From Galbitalea sp036499165 (lineage in GTDB: Bacteria; Actinomycetota; Actinomycetes; Actinomycetales; Microbacteriaceae): DNA of 15,432 nt. The stretch spans positions 1 through 15,432 of the forward strand of contig DASYEE010000093.1 in NCBI GenBank assembly GCA_036499165.1, given 5' to 3'. A program made the position numbers and the translations under genes. Under the pieces are notes generated by a model. That model was not told where the DNA came from. It saw only the letters and a program-made list of their open reading frames with translations, and searched no databases. Below are positions 6,632 to 13,729 of the stretch, piece by piece (position 1 is the first letter of the stretch; each line of letters starts with the position of its first letter).

Positions 6632-6637
6632 AGCCTA
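6632..6637 (-). promoter_or_regulatory. Leaderless-type -10 box (TAGGCT) of the acyltransferase gene
   Basis: TAGGCT, then seven bases (GTCGGCG), then ATG on the minus strand. No Shine-Dalgarno precedes the start, and transcription would begin at or next to the start codon. A clear -35 is not visible. Confidence 0.55.
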
Positions 6638-6701
6638 GCGACGCGCGCGGCACCGCCGCAGGCCTTGCGGAGGAGAGAATCTGTGGCACGAGTGCCCGCA
6701 G

Positions 6702-6707
6702 TAAGTT
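6702..6707 (+). promoter_or_regulatory. Leaderless-type -10 box (TAAGTT) of the dehydrogenase gene
   Basis: TAAGTT, six bases (AGAGAA), then ATG at 6714. It faces the acyltransferase promoter across a spacer of 89 bp. The intervening AGAGA is a weak purine run directly abutting the ATG, too close to act as a Shine-Dalgarno. Confidence 0.5.
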
Positions 6708-6713
6708 AGAGAA

Positions 6714-7490
6714 ATGGCGACGCAGCGTGTAGTAGTGACCGGGGCTAGTTCAGGCATCGGGGCGGCGACCGTTCGCCTGTTCCGGCAGCACGGCTGGGAT
6801 GTCGTCGGCGTGGCCAGGCGCGAGGACCGCCTTCGCGCGCTGGCCGCTGAGACCGGAACAGACGTGTTCGTCGCCGACCTGACTCTCGAGTCGGAGGTCA
6901 CTGCCCTCCGCGACTACCTCGAGGGGTCGGGGCCCGTGCACGCGCTCGTCAACAACGCCGGGGGCGCGTTTGGCCTCGCCTCGGTCGAGTCGAGCGACGT
7001 CGACGACTGGCGCCGAATGTTCGAGATCAACGTGATCGGCACGAAGCTGGTCACGAGTGCGCTGCTGCCACTTCTCCGACGGGGAGCGCTCGAAGGCGGT
7101 GTTGCCGACATCCTGACGATCACCTCGATCGCCGGCCACGTGGCGTATGAGGGAGGCGGCGGGTACAACGCCGCAAAATTCGCCGAGCACGCCATGGTCG
7201 CGGTTCTTCGCCTGGAACTTGCGGGGGAGCCGATCAGGGTGCTCGAGGTTGCGCCCGGCATGGTGAAAACCGATGAGTTCTCCCTGGTGCGTTTCGGGGG
7301 AGACCAGGCCCGCGCTGACGCGGTCTATGACAATGTGCCAGCGCCGCTGGTCGCCGAGGACGTCGCGGCGGCGATCGTGCACGCCGTCGAGCTGCCGGCG
7401 CACGTGAACCTCGACCTCGTCACGATTAAGCCTGTCGCCCAGGCCGCGCCGTACAAGGTGATTCGCGGCGAACTCAAGCCGAAGTTGTAG
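6714..7490 (+). CDS. Short-chain dehydrogenase/reductase (YdfG-like)
   Basis: This is a 258-residue classical SDR, an NAD(P)-dependent cytoplasmic oxidoreductase. The Rossmann motif TGASSGIG is at residues 9-16, NNAG at 80-83, and the catalytic tetrad is Asn106, Ser138 (ITSIAG), Tyr151 and Lys155 (YNAAK). The arginines after beta-strand 2 (VGVARREDR) favour NADPH. The proline/glycine block VAPGMVKTD after the active site fits the family. Overall resemblance is to YdfG-like 3-hydroxy-acid / serine dehydrogenases, but the substrate cannot be deduced. The start follows a TAAGTT box by six bases. The 3' end overlaps the convergent transporter gene by 17 bp. Confidence 0.92.
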   Translation: MATQRVVVTGASSGIGAATVRLFRQHGWDVVGVARREDRLRALAAETGTDVFVADLTLESEVTALRDYLEGSGPVHALVNNAGGAFGLASVESSDVDDWRRMFEINVIGTKLVTSALLPLLRRGALEGGVADILTITSIAGHVAYEGGGGYNAAKFAEHAMVAVLRLELAGEPIRVLEVAPGMVKTDEFSLVRFGGDQARADAVYDNVPAPLVAEDVAAAIVHAVELPAHVNLDLVTIKPVAQAAPYKVIRGELKPKL

Positions 7491-8976
7491 CTTCCGACGC
7501 GGGTTCGCCGGCATCGGACCCATCCTCGTCCGGCAGGTCGGCGACCCCGGTATCCGCGAATGCGATCTTCGGCACGAAGAACAGCAGAACGGCCGCGACG
7601 ATGGCGGTTACTCCGCAGATCGTGAAGACGAGCAGGTAGCCCGTGGCGCTCGAGACGTCTTTGCCGAGGAACTGGATCTGCGTGAGCGTGAGCACGATCG
7701 CGAACGTCGCAGACGCGAATGAACCACCGATCGTCTTGGTCGTGTTGGTAAGCGCCGTTGCCACCCCTGTCTGGCCGCGAGGAGCCGCGGCTGCGGCTGC
7801 GGCGGGAAGCGCTCCGACGAGACCACCGGAGCCGAGCCCTGCGATCACGACATTGACGAGGGTCTCGATAAGGTTCGCGTGAAACGGGATGAACGCCAGG
7901 TAGCCCGCGGCCACGAAGAAGGTCGCAACGATCAGCGCGATTCGCGGCGTGCTGCGCCTGGAGAGCACCGGCAGGAGCACCGCGCCGATGATGAGAGACA
8001 CGAGATAGATGCCGATGACGTACGACCGCGAATCCGCGTCGAGCCCGAGCCCGATTCCCGTGCGAGGGTCGGCGCCCGCGAAGTTCGACAGCGGCACCTG
8101 CGCACCAAGCAGGCTGATGCCGACGAGTCCGGTCGTGACCTGCACCGGCCACATGCTCGGCTGTCGGAAGACGCGGATGTCTATGGCGGGATCCTTCTGC
8201 CGTAACTCGAATCTTGTCCATGGCACGAACAGCGCGACGCCGACGAGCATGATGACCCACGCCCACCACGCATCCAGGCCATTGAGCCTCAGGAAGGCGA
8301 GGCCGCCGGTGATGAACAGCAGGGCGATCGTGAAGATACCGAACCCGATGCCGTCGAGCGATCGACCCGGCAACGGCTGCGACTCTGGCACGCCGAACAG
8401 GATCGCGAAGAACACCAGTGTGACCGCGATCGCCGGCATGATGAGCGTCACTGGCACGTTGTGGTCGAGCGCGGTGAACACGCGGCCGCCAACCAGGGCG
8501 CCGATGATCGCCCCGGCCTCGAGGGCGACGACCAGGAAGCCGGCCGATCGCCTGGTCTGTGATGCTGCCGTTCCACTGCGCCTTCCACGGTCGAAGATCA
8601 GCGCGATCTCGAGCGGGAGCCAGACGACGTAGAAGCCCTGGAGCGCAAAGGCGATGAGGAACGTCGGGAAGCTGCCAGAGAACGCCAGGAACCAGGTCGC
8701 GGCCGCGGTCAGGATCGTCGACACGAGCAGGATGCGCTTGTGCCCGAACATGTCGCCGAGCTTCGCGAGCGGGGGCACAACGATCGCCGACAAGAGCAGC
8801 TGTGCCGCCTCGAACCAGTTGTAATCGGCCGAGTGGATGCCGAGGTGCTTCACGAGATCCGGTACGAGCGGAACGTAGTAACCCTGCAGGATCCCGCTGA
8901 CGAGCTCGACGAGGAACAGGAAACCGACCAGGCGGAACGTCGTCGTTCCCCGGATGCCGCTCACGACGTTTGCCAT
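7474..8976 (-). CDS. MFS transporter, 14-TM (DHA2-like)
   Basis: This 500-residue protein has fourteen predictable membrane segments, the layout of the DHA2 branch of proton-driven drug exporters. The cytoplasmic loop after segment 2 has the MFS motif-A form GDMFGHKR (near residues 75-82). A long amphipathic/charged stretch FELRQKDPAIDIRVFRQPSMW in the middle and an acidic C-terminal tail (DLPDEDGSDAGEPASEA) lie on the cytoplasmic side. An Ala-rich helix (residues ~393-402, eight alanines in a row after LP) is notable. Exported substrate is unknown; multidrug or metabolite efflux is inferred from family. The start at 8976 is preceded by TAGCAT and six bases. It is divergent from the phosphoribosyltransferase gene (65 bp apart) and overlaps the dehydrogenase at its 3' end. 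Confidence 0.9.
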   Translation of the reverse strand: MANVVSGIRGTTTFRLVGFLFLVELVSGILQGYYVPLVPDLVKHLGIHSADYNWFEAAQLLLSAIVVPPLAKLGDMFGHKRILLVSTILTAAATWFLAFSGSFPTFLIAFALQGFYVVWLPLEIALIFDRGRRSGTAASQTRRSAGFLVVALEAGAIIGALVGGRVFTALDHNVPVTLIMPAIAVTLVFFAILFGVPESQPLPGRSLDGIGFGIFTIALLFITGGLAFLRLNGLDAWWAWVIMLVGVALFVPWTRFELRQKDPAIDIRVFRQPSMWPVQVTTGLVGISLLGAQVPLSNFAGADPRTGIGLGLDADSRSYVIGIYLVSLIIGAVLLPVLSRRSTPRIALIVATFFVAAGYLAFIPFHANLIETLVNVVIAGLGSGGLVGALPAAAAAAAPRGQTGVATALTNTTKTIGGSFASATFAIVLTLTQIQFLGKDVSSATGYLLVFTICGVTAIVAAVLLFFVPKIAFADTGVADLPDEDGSDAGEPASEATTSA

Positions 8977-8982
8977 GATCGG

Positions 8983-8988
8983 ATGCTA
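8983..8988 (-). promoter_or_regulatory. Leaderless-type -10 box (TAGCAT) of the MFS gene
   Basis: TAGCAT, six bases (CCGATC), then ATG on the minus strand, with no Shine-Dalgarno in between. Confidence 0.5.
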
Positions 8989-9029
8989 GTGCAGCGGGAC
9001 GAGGCAACACGCCAGAAACGTGCTGCCGT

Positions 9030-9035
9030 TAACCT
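9030..9035 (+). promoter_or_regulatory. Leaderless-type -10 box (TAACCT) of the phosphoribosyltransferase gene
   Basis: TAACCT, six bases (TGGAAC), then ATG at 9042. It lies back-to-back with the transporter promoter in a 65-bp divergent spacer. Confidence 0.5.
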
Positions 9036-9041
9036 TGGAAC

Positions 9042-9530
9042 ATGGCATCCCCGACCGATGAGCGCGAGATTCTCACCTGGCCGGAATTCGGCGTTGCTGC
9101 GCGTGAGCTCGCGGCCGATGTCCTCCAGAGCGGCTTCGCTCCGGACATCGTGATCGCGGTCGCTCGCGGAGGTCTCCTGCTCGGCGGCGCGATAGCGTAC
9201 GCACTCGATGTGAAGAGCTGCGGGAGTCTCAATGTCGAGTTCTACACCGGTCCGAACTCGCGGCTCCCGAAGCCCGTCGTGCTCCCGCCGCTTCTCGATG
9301 AGCCGTCGCTCGTCGGCAAGCGCGTGCTTCTCGTCGACGACGTGTCCGATTCCGGACGCACGCTCGCTCTCGTCGTCGACCTCCTCGCGGCGATCGCCGA
9401 CGATGTGCGCACCGTCGTCCTGTACACCAAGCCCGGCACCGTCCACGTGCCCCACTACACATGGCGCGAGACGCGGAAGTGGATCGCGTTCCCGTGGTCA
9501 GCGCTGCCGCCCGTGACAATCGAGGGGTGA
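9042..9530 (+). CDS. Purine-type phosphoribosyltransferase
   Basis: This 162-residue single-domain type I phosphoribosyltransferase has the diagnostic PRPP-binding loop VLLVDDVSDSGRT at residues 95-107, with the paired aspartates Asp99-Asp100. An upstream RGG element (VAVARGGLLLGG, 39-49) forms the PPi loop. Size and pattern fit the xanthine/guanine/hypoxanthine salvage branch, which joins a free base to PRPP; the specific base cannot be told because the hood region is not distinctive. The gene follows a TAACCT leaderless box and ends in a GTGA overlap with uracil-DNA glycosylase, so the two are translationally coupled. The pairing links nucleobase salvage with uracil excision, but co-function is only suggested. 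Confidence 0.88.
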   Translation: MASPTDEREILTWPEFGVAARELAADVLQSGFAPDIVIAVARGGLLLGGAIAYALDVKSCGSLNVEFYTGPNSRLPKPVVLPPLLDEPSLVGKRVLLVDDVSDSGRTLALVVDLLAAIADDVRTVVLYTKPGTVHVPHYTWRETRKWIAFPWSALPPVTIEG

Positions 9531-10219
9531 CCGACACGGTGCAACCGAAGCCACTCACCGAACTGGTCGATCCAGGCTGGGCTGCGGCGCTCGCGCCGGC
9601 CTCGGCCGAGATCGCTCGGATCGGCGAGTTCCTTCGTGCCGAAACCGCAGCCGGGCGCGGCTACCTGCCCGCGGGGAGCGACGTGTTGCGCGCGTTCACC
9701 TACCCGTTCGAGGATGTCAGGGTGCTGATCGTCGGCCAGGACCCGTACCCGACCCCCGGGCATCCTGTCGGCCTGTCGTTCTCGGCCAATCCCCACGTGC
9801 GCCCTGTGCCGCGGAGCCTCCAGAACATCTACGCGGAACTGCACGACGATCTCGGCCTGCCGATCCCCGCGACGGGCGACCTGACGCCGTGGGCCAGTCA
9901 TGGAATCATGCTTCTCAACAGGGTATTGACCGTTCGACCCGGTGTCGCGGGTTCTCATCGCGGCATCGGTTGGGAGGGCGTGACCGAGCTGGCGATCCGG
10001 GCACTGGTTGGCCGCAACCGGCCGCTTGTCGCCATCCTGTGGGGAAGGGACGCAGGCAACCTGCGACCGCTGCTCGGATCAACCCCGATCATCTCTTCCG
10101 CACATCCGAGCCCGCTCTCTGCGCGAAACGGGTTCTTCGGATCGCACCCGTTCAGTCGCGCAAACGAGTTGCTCGCAGGTCTCGGCGCTGCGCCCATCGA
10201 CTGGGCGCTCCCGGCGTAG
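9527..10219 (+). CDS. ung: Uracil-DNA glycosylase, family 1
   Basis: This base-excision repair enzyme removes uracil from DNA. Counted from GTG at 9527 it has 230 residues, normal for Ung. Motif A is VGQDPYPTPGH with catalytic Asp72; the final residue of GQDPY is Pro in place of the His found in the E. coli enzyme. The minor-groove intercalation motif HPSPLSA (193-199) supplies His193, and LLNRVLTVRPG (129-139) contains the uracil-binding Asn131. The GTG overlaps the TGA of the preceding gene (GTGA), which decides the start over an in-frame ATG at 9461 that would lie inside that gene. Its TAG stop forms the first three bases of the TAGGCT promoter box of the next gene. Confidence 0.95.
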   Translation: MTDTVQPKPLTELVDPGWAAALAPASAEIARIGEFLRAETAAGRGYLPAGSDVLRAFTYPFEDVRVLIVGQDPYPTPGHPVGLSFSANPHVRPVPRSLQNIYAELHDDLGLPIPATGDLTPWASHGIMLLNRVLTVRPGVAGSHRGIGWEGVTELAIRALVGRNRPLVAILWGRDAGNLRPLLGSTPIISSAHPSPLSARNGFFGSHPFSRANELLAGLGAAPIDWALPA

Positions 10220-10222
10220 GCT
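10217..10222 (+). promoter_or_regulatory. Leaderless-type -10 box (TAGGCT) overlapping the ung stop
   Basis: TAGGCT, seven bases (CGCATCC), then GTG at 10230. The first three bases are the ung stop codon, so promoter and stop share sequence. The arrangement is the same as for the acyltransferase and amidase genes. Confidence 0.5.
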
Positions 10223-10229
10223 CGCATCC

Positions 10230-10808
10230 GTGCTGGAAGAGGAGTACCAGGAGCGCAGGCAGTTGCCACCGCACCTTCGGCCTGCCCCCGAGCAGGAGCC
10301 CGCGTTTGCGTACACGATCAGGGATGCGGTCGAGGCCGACCTGCCTGCCGTGCGCGAGATCTACAACCACTACGTGCGCAACTCCACCGTCACCTTCGAT
10401 GAGAAGGCGATCACCCTGGCGGAGCTGAAGCGCAAATTCGCCCATGTTCGCAAGCTCAAGATGCCGTACATCGTGGCCGAGAGCCCGAGCGGCCAGCTGC
10501 TCGGCTACGCGTACGTCTACCCGTGGAAAGAGAAGGCGGCATACCGCTACACGGTCGAGAATTCGATCTACCTGGGGCCGGCGTCGACAGGCAAAGGCCT
10601 CGGCAAAGTCCTCCTGGCTCAGCTCATCGACGAATCGAAGGCGGCGGGGATCAAGGAGATCATCGCTGTCATCGCAGACAAGGGCGCGGATGCGTCGATC
10701 CAGCTGCACAAGAATTTCGGGTTCAAACAGATCGGTCACATGGGCAAGGTCGGTTTCAAGTTCGACCGCTGGCTCGGCACGGTGCTCCTGCAGAAATCCC
10801 TCAAGTAA
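10230..10808 (+). CDS. GNAT N-acetyltransferase, PAT/MddA-like
   Basis: Counted from the GTG at 10230 this is a 192-residue acetyltransferase. An N-terminal charged leader of ~25 residues precedes one GNAT domain. Family-type blocks are IRDAVEADLPAVREIYNHYV (30-49), NSTVTFDE (51-58), the strand VENSIYLGP (109-117) and the acetyl-CoA pyrophosphate loop STGKGLGKVLL (119-129). The pattern is that of YncA/MddA and phosphinothricin acetyltransferase relatives, which acetylate methionine sulfone/sulfoximine or phosphinothricin-like amino acids; the real substrate here is inferred. The start is chosen because TAGGCT lies seven bases before it, and the open frame extending further upstream would overlap ung. 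It converges on the SMR gene with 20 bp between stops. Confidence 0.87.
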   Translation: MLEEEYQERRQLPPHLRPAPEQEPAFAYTIRDAVEADLPAVREIYNHYVRNSTVTFDEKAITLAELKRKFAHVRKLKMPYIVAESPSGQLLGYAYVYPWKEKAAYRYTVENSIYLGPASTGKGLGKVLLAQLIDESKAAGIKEIIAVIADKGADASIQLHKNFGFKQIGHMGKVGFKFDRWLGTVLLQKSLK

Positions 10809-10828
10809 GTGCTGGTCGATACCCCGAC

Positions 10829-11158
10829 TCAGTGCTTCGCGCCGCCCAGTTCGAGCAGCGCGACACCGCCCGCAACCAGTGCCATGCCGACGAGCTGCTG
10901 CCAGGTGAGCGTCTCGTGGAAGACGAGCCAGCTGATGATCGCGACGGCGACCACGCCGACCCCCGCCCAGATCGCATACGCGATCCCGAGCGGCACGGCT
11001 GCACGGAGCGTTTGCGAGAGTGCGACGAATGATGCAACGTACCCGACGCCCACGATGGCATACGCCCACCAGGTGCCGCGCGGCCCGCTCGCGAACTTGA
11101 GGAAGCTCGTCGCCACGACCTCTGTGACGATGGCAATGCCTAAATACAGGTAACCCAT
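10829..11158 (-). CDS. Small multidrug resistance (SMR) exporter, EmrE/SugE family
   Basis: This is a 109-residue, four-helix membrane protein of standard SMR length. The essential membrane-embedded glutamate is Glu13 in IAIVTEVVATSFLKF, matching EmrE Glu14. The third-helix signature GIAYAIWAGVG is nearly identical to the EmrE block. Members work as antiparallel dimers exchanging protons for cationic drugs or guanidinium; those with paired partners occur in tandem, but this copy is alone, which fits a homodimer. No good Shine-Dalgarno or TAnnnT box lies close to the ATG; TAACCT at 11198-11193 could be a -10 giving a leader of about 28 bases. It is divergent from the 122-residue gene. Confidence 0.93.
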   Translation of the reverse strand: MGYLYLGIAIVTEVVATSFLKFASGPRGTWWAYAIVGVGYVASFVALSQTLRAAVPLGIAYAIWAGVGVVAVAIISWLVFHETLTWQQLVGMALVAGGVALLELGGAKH

Positions 11159-11204
11159 AGGTTGACTGGCCCGTTTTCTCTGCGGTCTCGAAAGGTTATT
11201 TCAC

Positions 11205-11210
11205 TAAGGT
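11205..11210 (+). promoter_or_regulatory. Leaderless-type -10 box (TAAGGT) of the 122-residue gene
   Basis: TAAGGT, six bases (TGAGGC), then ATG at 11217. A second AAGGTT occurs 14 bp upstream (11192-11197) and, read on the other strand, gives TAACCT, a candidate -10 for the SMR gene. The two promoters would be interleaved within the 58-bp divergent spacer. Confidence 0.5.
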
Positions 11211-11216
11211 TGAGGC

Positions 11217-11585
11217 ATGCCCGCAGCACCACACGAACGCCCCGCCGTATCCACCGTCCTGCGCTCGTATTCCGCCTTCATCTCAGAAGACGCAGACGCC
11301 GTGTTCGACGCGCTCGTGCGCAGGGTGGCCAACGTGCCGTCCGGGGCATCCATGGTCCTCGTCGATCCGCGCGAGCGCAGGGTCGTCCTTCAGGGCGACT
11401 GGTGGTACCGCGGCGAATGGGTGGTCTCGCTCGACCCGGCCGGCGGCAGCGACGTCGATTACACGATCGTGAACGTCGCGCAACGGGCTCACTGGGCGGG
11501 CAAGTTCACTGCTCGCAGGACCCTGCGCGAGGCGCCCGACCAGTTCGAGAAGCTCGCAGCGCAACTGCGCGACGAACTGGAGTAG
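11217..11585 (+). CDS. Hypothetical protein, 122 residues, possible START/SRPBCC-like fold
   Basis: I do not recognise this gene. The product is a soluble protein without signal peptide or membrane segment. After a short Ala/Pro-rich N-terminus the pattern is helix (SEDADAVFDALVRRVANV), beta strands (ASMVLVDP, RRVVLQGDWWYRGEWVVSLDP, DVDYTIVNVA) and a C-terminal helix (APDQFEKLAAQLRDELE). The order helix, antiparallel sheet and long C-terminal helix is reminiscent of START/SRPBCC ligand-binding proteins, but this is by eye only. GC content and codon use are like those of its neighbours, and a TAAGGT leaderless box sits six bases upstream of the ATG, both supporting a real gene. It is divergent from the SMR exporter and convergent with the ABC permease, so it stands alone. 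Confidence 0.75.
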   Translation: MPAAPHERPAVSTVLRSYSAFISEDADAVFDALVRRVANVPSGASMVLVDPRERRVVLQGDWWYRGEWVVSLDPAGGSDVDYTIVNVAQRAHWAGKFTARRTLREAPDQFEKLAAQLRDELE

Positions 11586-11602
11586 TCCGCCGCGCAGTTC
11601 GT
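11572..11602 (+). terminator. Possible terminator of the 122-residue gene
   Basis: ACGAACTG (11572-11579) and CAGTTCGT (11595-11602) form a perfect 8-bp stem around a 15-base loop, spanning the stop codon. A second weak stem, GAGCTGA/TCAGCTC (11605-11611, 11632-11638), overlaps the permease stop. Neither has a T-tract. Confidence 0.3.
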
Positions 11603-11631
11603 TCGAGCTGATGGTTTCGAGGCACGGACGG

Positions 11632-12405
11632 TCAGCTCTTCGGCGTCGCCCGCCGAAGGACGAAGAAGCCGGCGATCGCCGCGATGGCGGCTGGCAGTAG
11701 CAGCCAGGCTGTCAGCCCGACGGAGCCGGTGGTTGCGAGCCACGTGCCGACGGCCGTCCAGTAGTGCCCGAGAGTGATGATCGCGATGCCACCGACGATG
11801 AGCAGCGCGAGGATCGCGAAGAACGCCGTGATACCGATCGCGCGCCAGCGCACGTAGACCGACGCGATCGCTGACCCGACGAACAGGAAGAACAGGAACA
11901 GGCACAGGTACATCACGAACCGCAGGCCCCACGATGCGTTCGTGAGGTAGGTCGGCGTGAACATGTGCCCACCTGCTCCCCACCCGTTGGTCGCCAGTTC
12001 GATGATCGACAACACCGTCAGCAGAACGCTGAACGCGATGGCGAGAATCGTGAACGAGAGCGCCGTACCGAGGTAGTAGTTGCGCCGTGTCACACCGAAC
12101 CCGAGTGCGAACGGGAACGTGCGTGAGATGGCCTGGACCGCGACGACGAGCATGTAAATGAAGATGTAGAAGACGGCACCGGTGTACTGGAAGCCTTTCT
12201 CCGCATGCGCCACATCCGTTCCGGTCGGGAGCGATGCGAGGACGATGTACCAGATCGCCATGTTGAGGAGCAGGATCGCCCCGAGGATGATCGCGGGCAG
12301 GTAGAACATCGTCCATCGGTTCACGAACTGGAGTCGCGTGACCGCGAGGACGCGGTTCTGTGCTTTCGGACGGACGGCGCCGCGCGCCGTTGCGATGGTT
12401 GTCAT
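11632..12405 (-). CDS. ABC transporter permease, six TM segments
   Basis: This 257-residue integral membrane protein starts with a cytoplasmic ~35-residue tail and contains six predicted helices: about residues 35-58, 78-100, 113-138, 160-185, 190-212 and 230-250. It has no large extracellular domain. It pairs with the ATPase gene just upstream, with an ATGA overlap, and the two are likely to assemble as a full exporter with two copies of each. In YtrA-regulated operons such transporters respond to cell-wall-active agents, which suggests a role in envelope stress or peptide-antibiotic resistance; this is inference from cassette architecture. No substrate motif is visible. Confidence 0.87.
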   Translation of the reverse strand: MTTIATARGAVRPKAQNRVLAVTRLQFVNRWTMFYLPAIILGAILLLNMAIWYIVLASLPTGTDVAHAEKGFQYTGAVFYIFIYMLVVAVQAISRTFPFALGFGVTRRNYYLGTALSFTILAIAFSVLLTVLSIIELATNGWGAGGHMFTPTYLTNASWGLRFVMYLCLFLFFLFVGSAIASVYVRWRAIGITAFFAILALLIVGGIAIITLGHYWTAVGTWLATTGSVGLTAWLLLPAAIAAIAGFFVLRRATPKS

Positions 12406-13292
12406 GACTTCTGCCCTTCTTCCGATTCAGAGAGATTGGTGCTGCGGACGATGAGTTGCTGCAGCGATACCGGCGAGGTCTCGAGGCCCGCGGCCCGGGC
12501 TGCCGACCTCCCGGCCTCGTCGAGGTGCGAGACGGTCGCGGTGACGAGCCCGCCGATGGCCTCACGATGGATCACGTCGCGACCCGCGACGAACCCGTCG
12601 ACAGCCGACTTTGCCCCCGCGACAATCGTCGCCGACCCTCGCAGGTCTTCCGACTCCTCATCGATGATGATGCGCCCGTCGTCGATCACGATCACGTGTT
12701 CGAGCAGGTTGCTGACCTCGTCGATGAGGTGAGTCGAGAGGATCACCGTGCGGGGATGCTCGGCGAAGTCCTCGAGGAGCCGGTCGTAGAACGTCTGCCG
12801 CGCGACGGCGTCGAGGCCGAGGTACGGCTCGTCGAAGAACGTCAGCGGAGCGCGGGATGCGAGACCGACGATGACTCCGACGGCCGAGAGCTGGCCGCGA
12901 GAGAGCTTCTTGATGCGCCGATTCATCGGCACCCTGAAGTCGGCGACGAGCCGATCGGCGAAATCCTGGTCCCAGTTCGGGAAGAACCACGGCGCACTGG
13001 CAAAGACGTGACGCGGTCGGAAATCCTCGGGGTAGGTCTGGCTCTCCTTGATGAAGCAGATGTTGCCGAGCACCTCTGCGTTCTCGACCGGCGACTGGCC
13101 GAACACGCGGATGCTGCCGCTGGACGCGAAAACCTGCGCAGTCAGGAGCGACATGATCGTCGTCTTGCCCGCGCCGTTGCGCCCGAGGAGGCCGTAGATG
13201 CGGTTCTCCTCGATGCGGAAGGATGCGTCATCCACTGCTGCGAACTTGCCGTATTTCTTGGTGAGGCCAGTGGCCTCGACGACGGTGGTCAT
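12402..13292 (-). CDS. ABC transporter ATP-binding protein
   Basis: This is a 296-residue nucleotide-binding subunit. Walker A is GRNGAGKTT at 37-45, the Q-loop is near Gln85 (KESQTYP), the signature is LSRGQ at 130-134 with Arg in place of the first Gly of LSGGQ, Walker B is LTFFDE at 150-155, the D-loop is LGLD, and the switch histidine is His188 (LSTH). After the domain (~215 residues) there are ~80 further residues (GSATIVAGAKSAVDGFVAG onward) forming an accessory C-terminal domain, seen in YtrB-like and BcrA-like exporters. It starts at an ATG overlapping the GntR stop (ATGA) and ends overlapping the permease start, so all three genes should be one translationally coupled operon. It powers the neighbouring permease from the cytoplasmic face. 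Confidence 0.94.
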   Translation of the reverse strand: MTTVVEATGLTKKYGKFAAVDDASFRIEENRIYGLLGRNGAGKTTIMSLLTAQVFASSGSIRVFGQSPVENAEVLGNICFIKESQTYPEDFRPRHVFASAPWFFPNWDQDFADRLVADFRVPMNRRIKKLSRGQLSAVGVIVGLASRAPLTFFDEPYLGLDAVARQTFYDRLLEDFAEHPRTVILSTHLIDEVSNLLEHVIVIDDGRIIIDEESEDLRGSATIVAGAKSAVDGFVAGRDVIHREAIGGLVTATVSHLDEAGRSAARAAGLETSPVSLQQLIVRSTNLSESEEGQKS

Positions 13293-13678
13293 ACTGCCTG
13301 CTCCTTGTCTGGGTGTGCGCTCTGCTTCGCGCGATTGCGGTTGATCATGTCTTCGAGCTGGGGCCCGGTGATGCCGAGTTTTTCGGCCTCCGTGATCAGC
13401 GGCTGCACGTACTCGGCCTCGAACTGGTCGCGGCGCTTTGCCACGAGACGAGCACGCGACCCCGCTGCCACGAACATCCCGATGCCCCTCTTCTTGTAGA
13501 GAATCCCGTCGTCGACGAGCAGGTTGACTCCCTTGCCCGCTGTCGCCGGGTTGATGCGATAGAACGCGGCAAATTCGTTGGTCGATGGCACCTGGGTCTC
13601 CTCCAACAGCACGCCGGCGAGAATGTCGTTCTCGATTGCTTCCGCGATTTGCAGGAAGATCGGGCGCGACTCATCCAC
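13289..13678 (-). CDS. GntR-family transcriptional regulator, YtrA subfamily
   Basis: This 129-residue regulator has an N-terminal winged helix-turn-helix (residues ~8-72; blocks IFLQIAEAIENDILAG, PSTNEFAAFYRINPATAGKG, GILYKKRGIGMFV) and only ~55 residues after it. The short tail is the mark of the YtrA subfamily, which lacks a ligand-binding domain and forms dimers through the C-terminal helices. Such proteins usually repress their own ABC-exporter operon. The start is GTG at 13678, supported by the wing-domain start and a GGGGAG purine run eight bases upstream. The palindromic site 13709-13736 overlaps the predicted promoter, fitting autorepression. The stop overlaps the ATPase start. Confidence 0.92.
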   Translation of the reverse strand: MDESRPIFLQIAEAIENDILAGVLLEETQVPSTNEFAAFYRINPATAGKGVNLLVDDGILYKKRGIGMFVAAGSRARLVAKRRDQFEAEYVQPLITEAEKLGITGPQLEDMINRNRAKQSAHPDKEQAV

Positions 13679-13687
13679 TGGGCCGCT

Positions 13688-13700
13688 CCCCAGGATGGGG
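13688..13700 (-). promoter_or_regulatory. Small hairpin covering the gntR Shine-Dalgarno
   Basis: CCCCA and TGGGG form a perfect 5-bp stem around a 3-base loop in the predicted gntR leader. Its 3' arm supplies the GGGG of the only ribosome-binding-like sequence (GGGGAG) before the GTG start, so it could lower translation of the operon. Confidence 0.3.
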
Positions 13701-13701
13701 A

Positions 13702-13729
13702 ACCCTAGTTGGTTCGTTAGTCATGTAAC
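13702..13729 (-). promoter_or_regulatory. Predicted promoter of the GntR-ABC operon
   Basis: On the minus strand GTTACA (13729-13724) and TAGGGT (13707-13702) are 16 bp apart, with four and three matches to the sigma-70 hexamers. The operator covers its spacer and -35 box. Confidence 0.4.

Noticed and set aside
7325..9010. 561-codon open frame on the minus strand
   Set aside because: Out-of-frame shadow of the MFS transporter; Arg/His-rich, no membrane pattern. The 500-residue frame is clearly the real one.
9461..9526. Longer ung start at 9461
   Set aside because: Lies inside the phosphoribosyltransferase gene; the GTGA overlap at 9527 is the better start.
12456..13499. 347-codon plus-strand frame opposite the ABC ATPase and GntR genes
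   Set aside because: Antisense shadow; the minus-strand products have full Walker A, Walker B and helix-turn-helix motifs.
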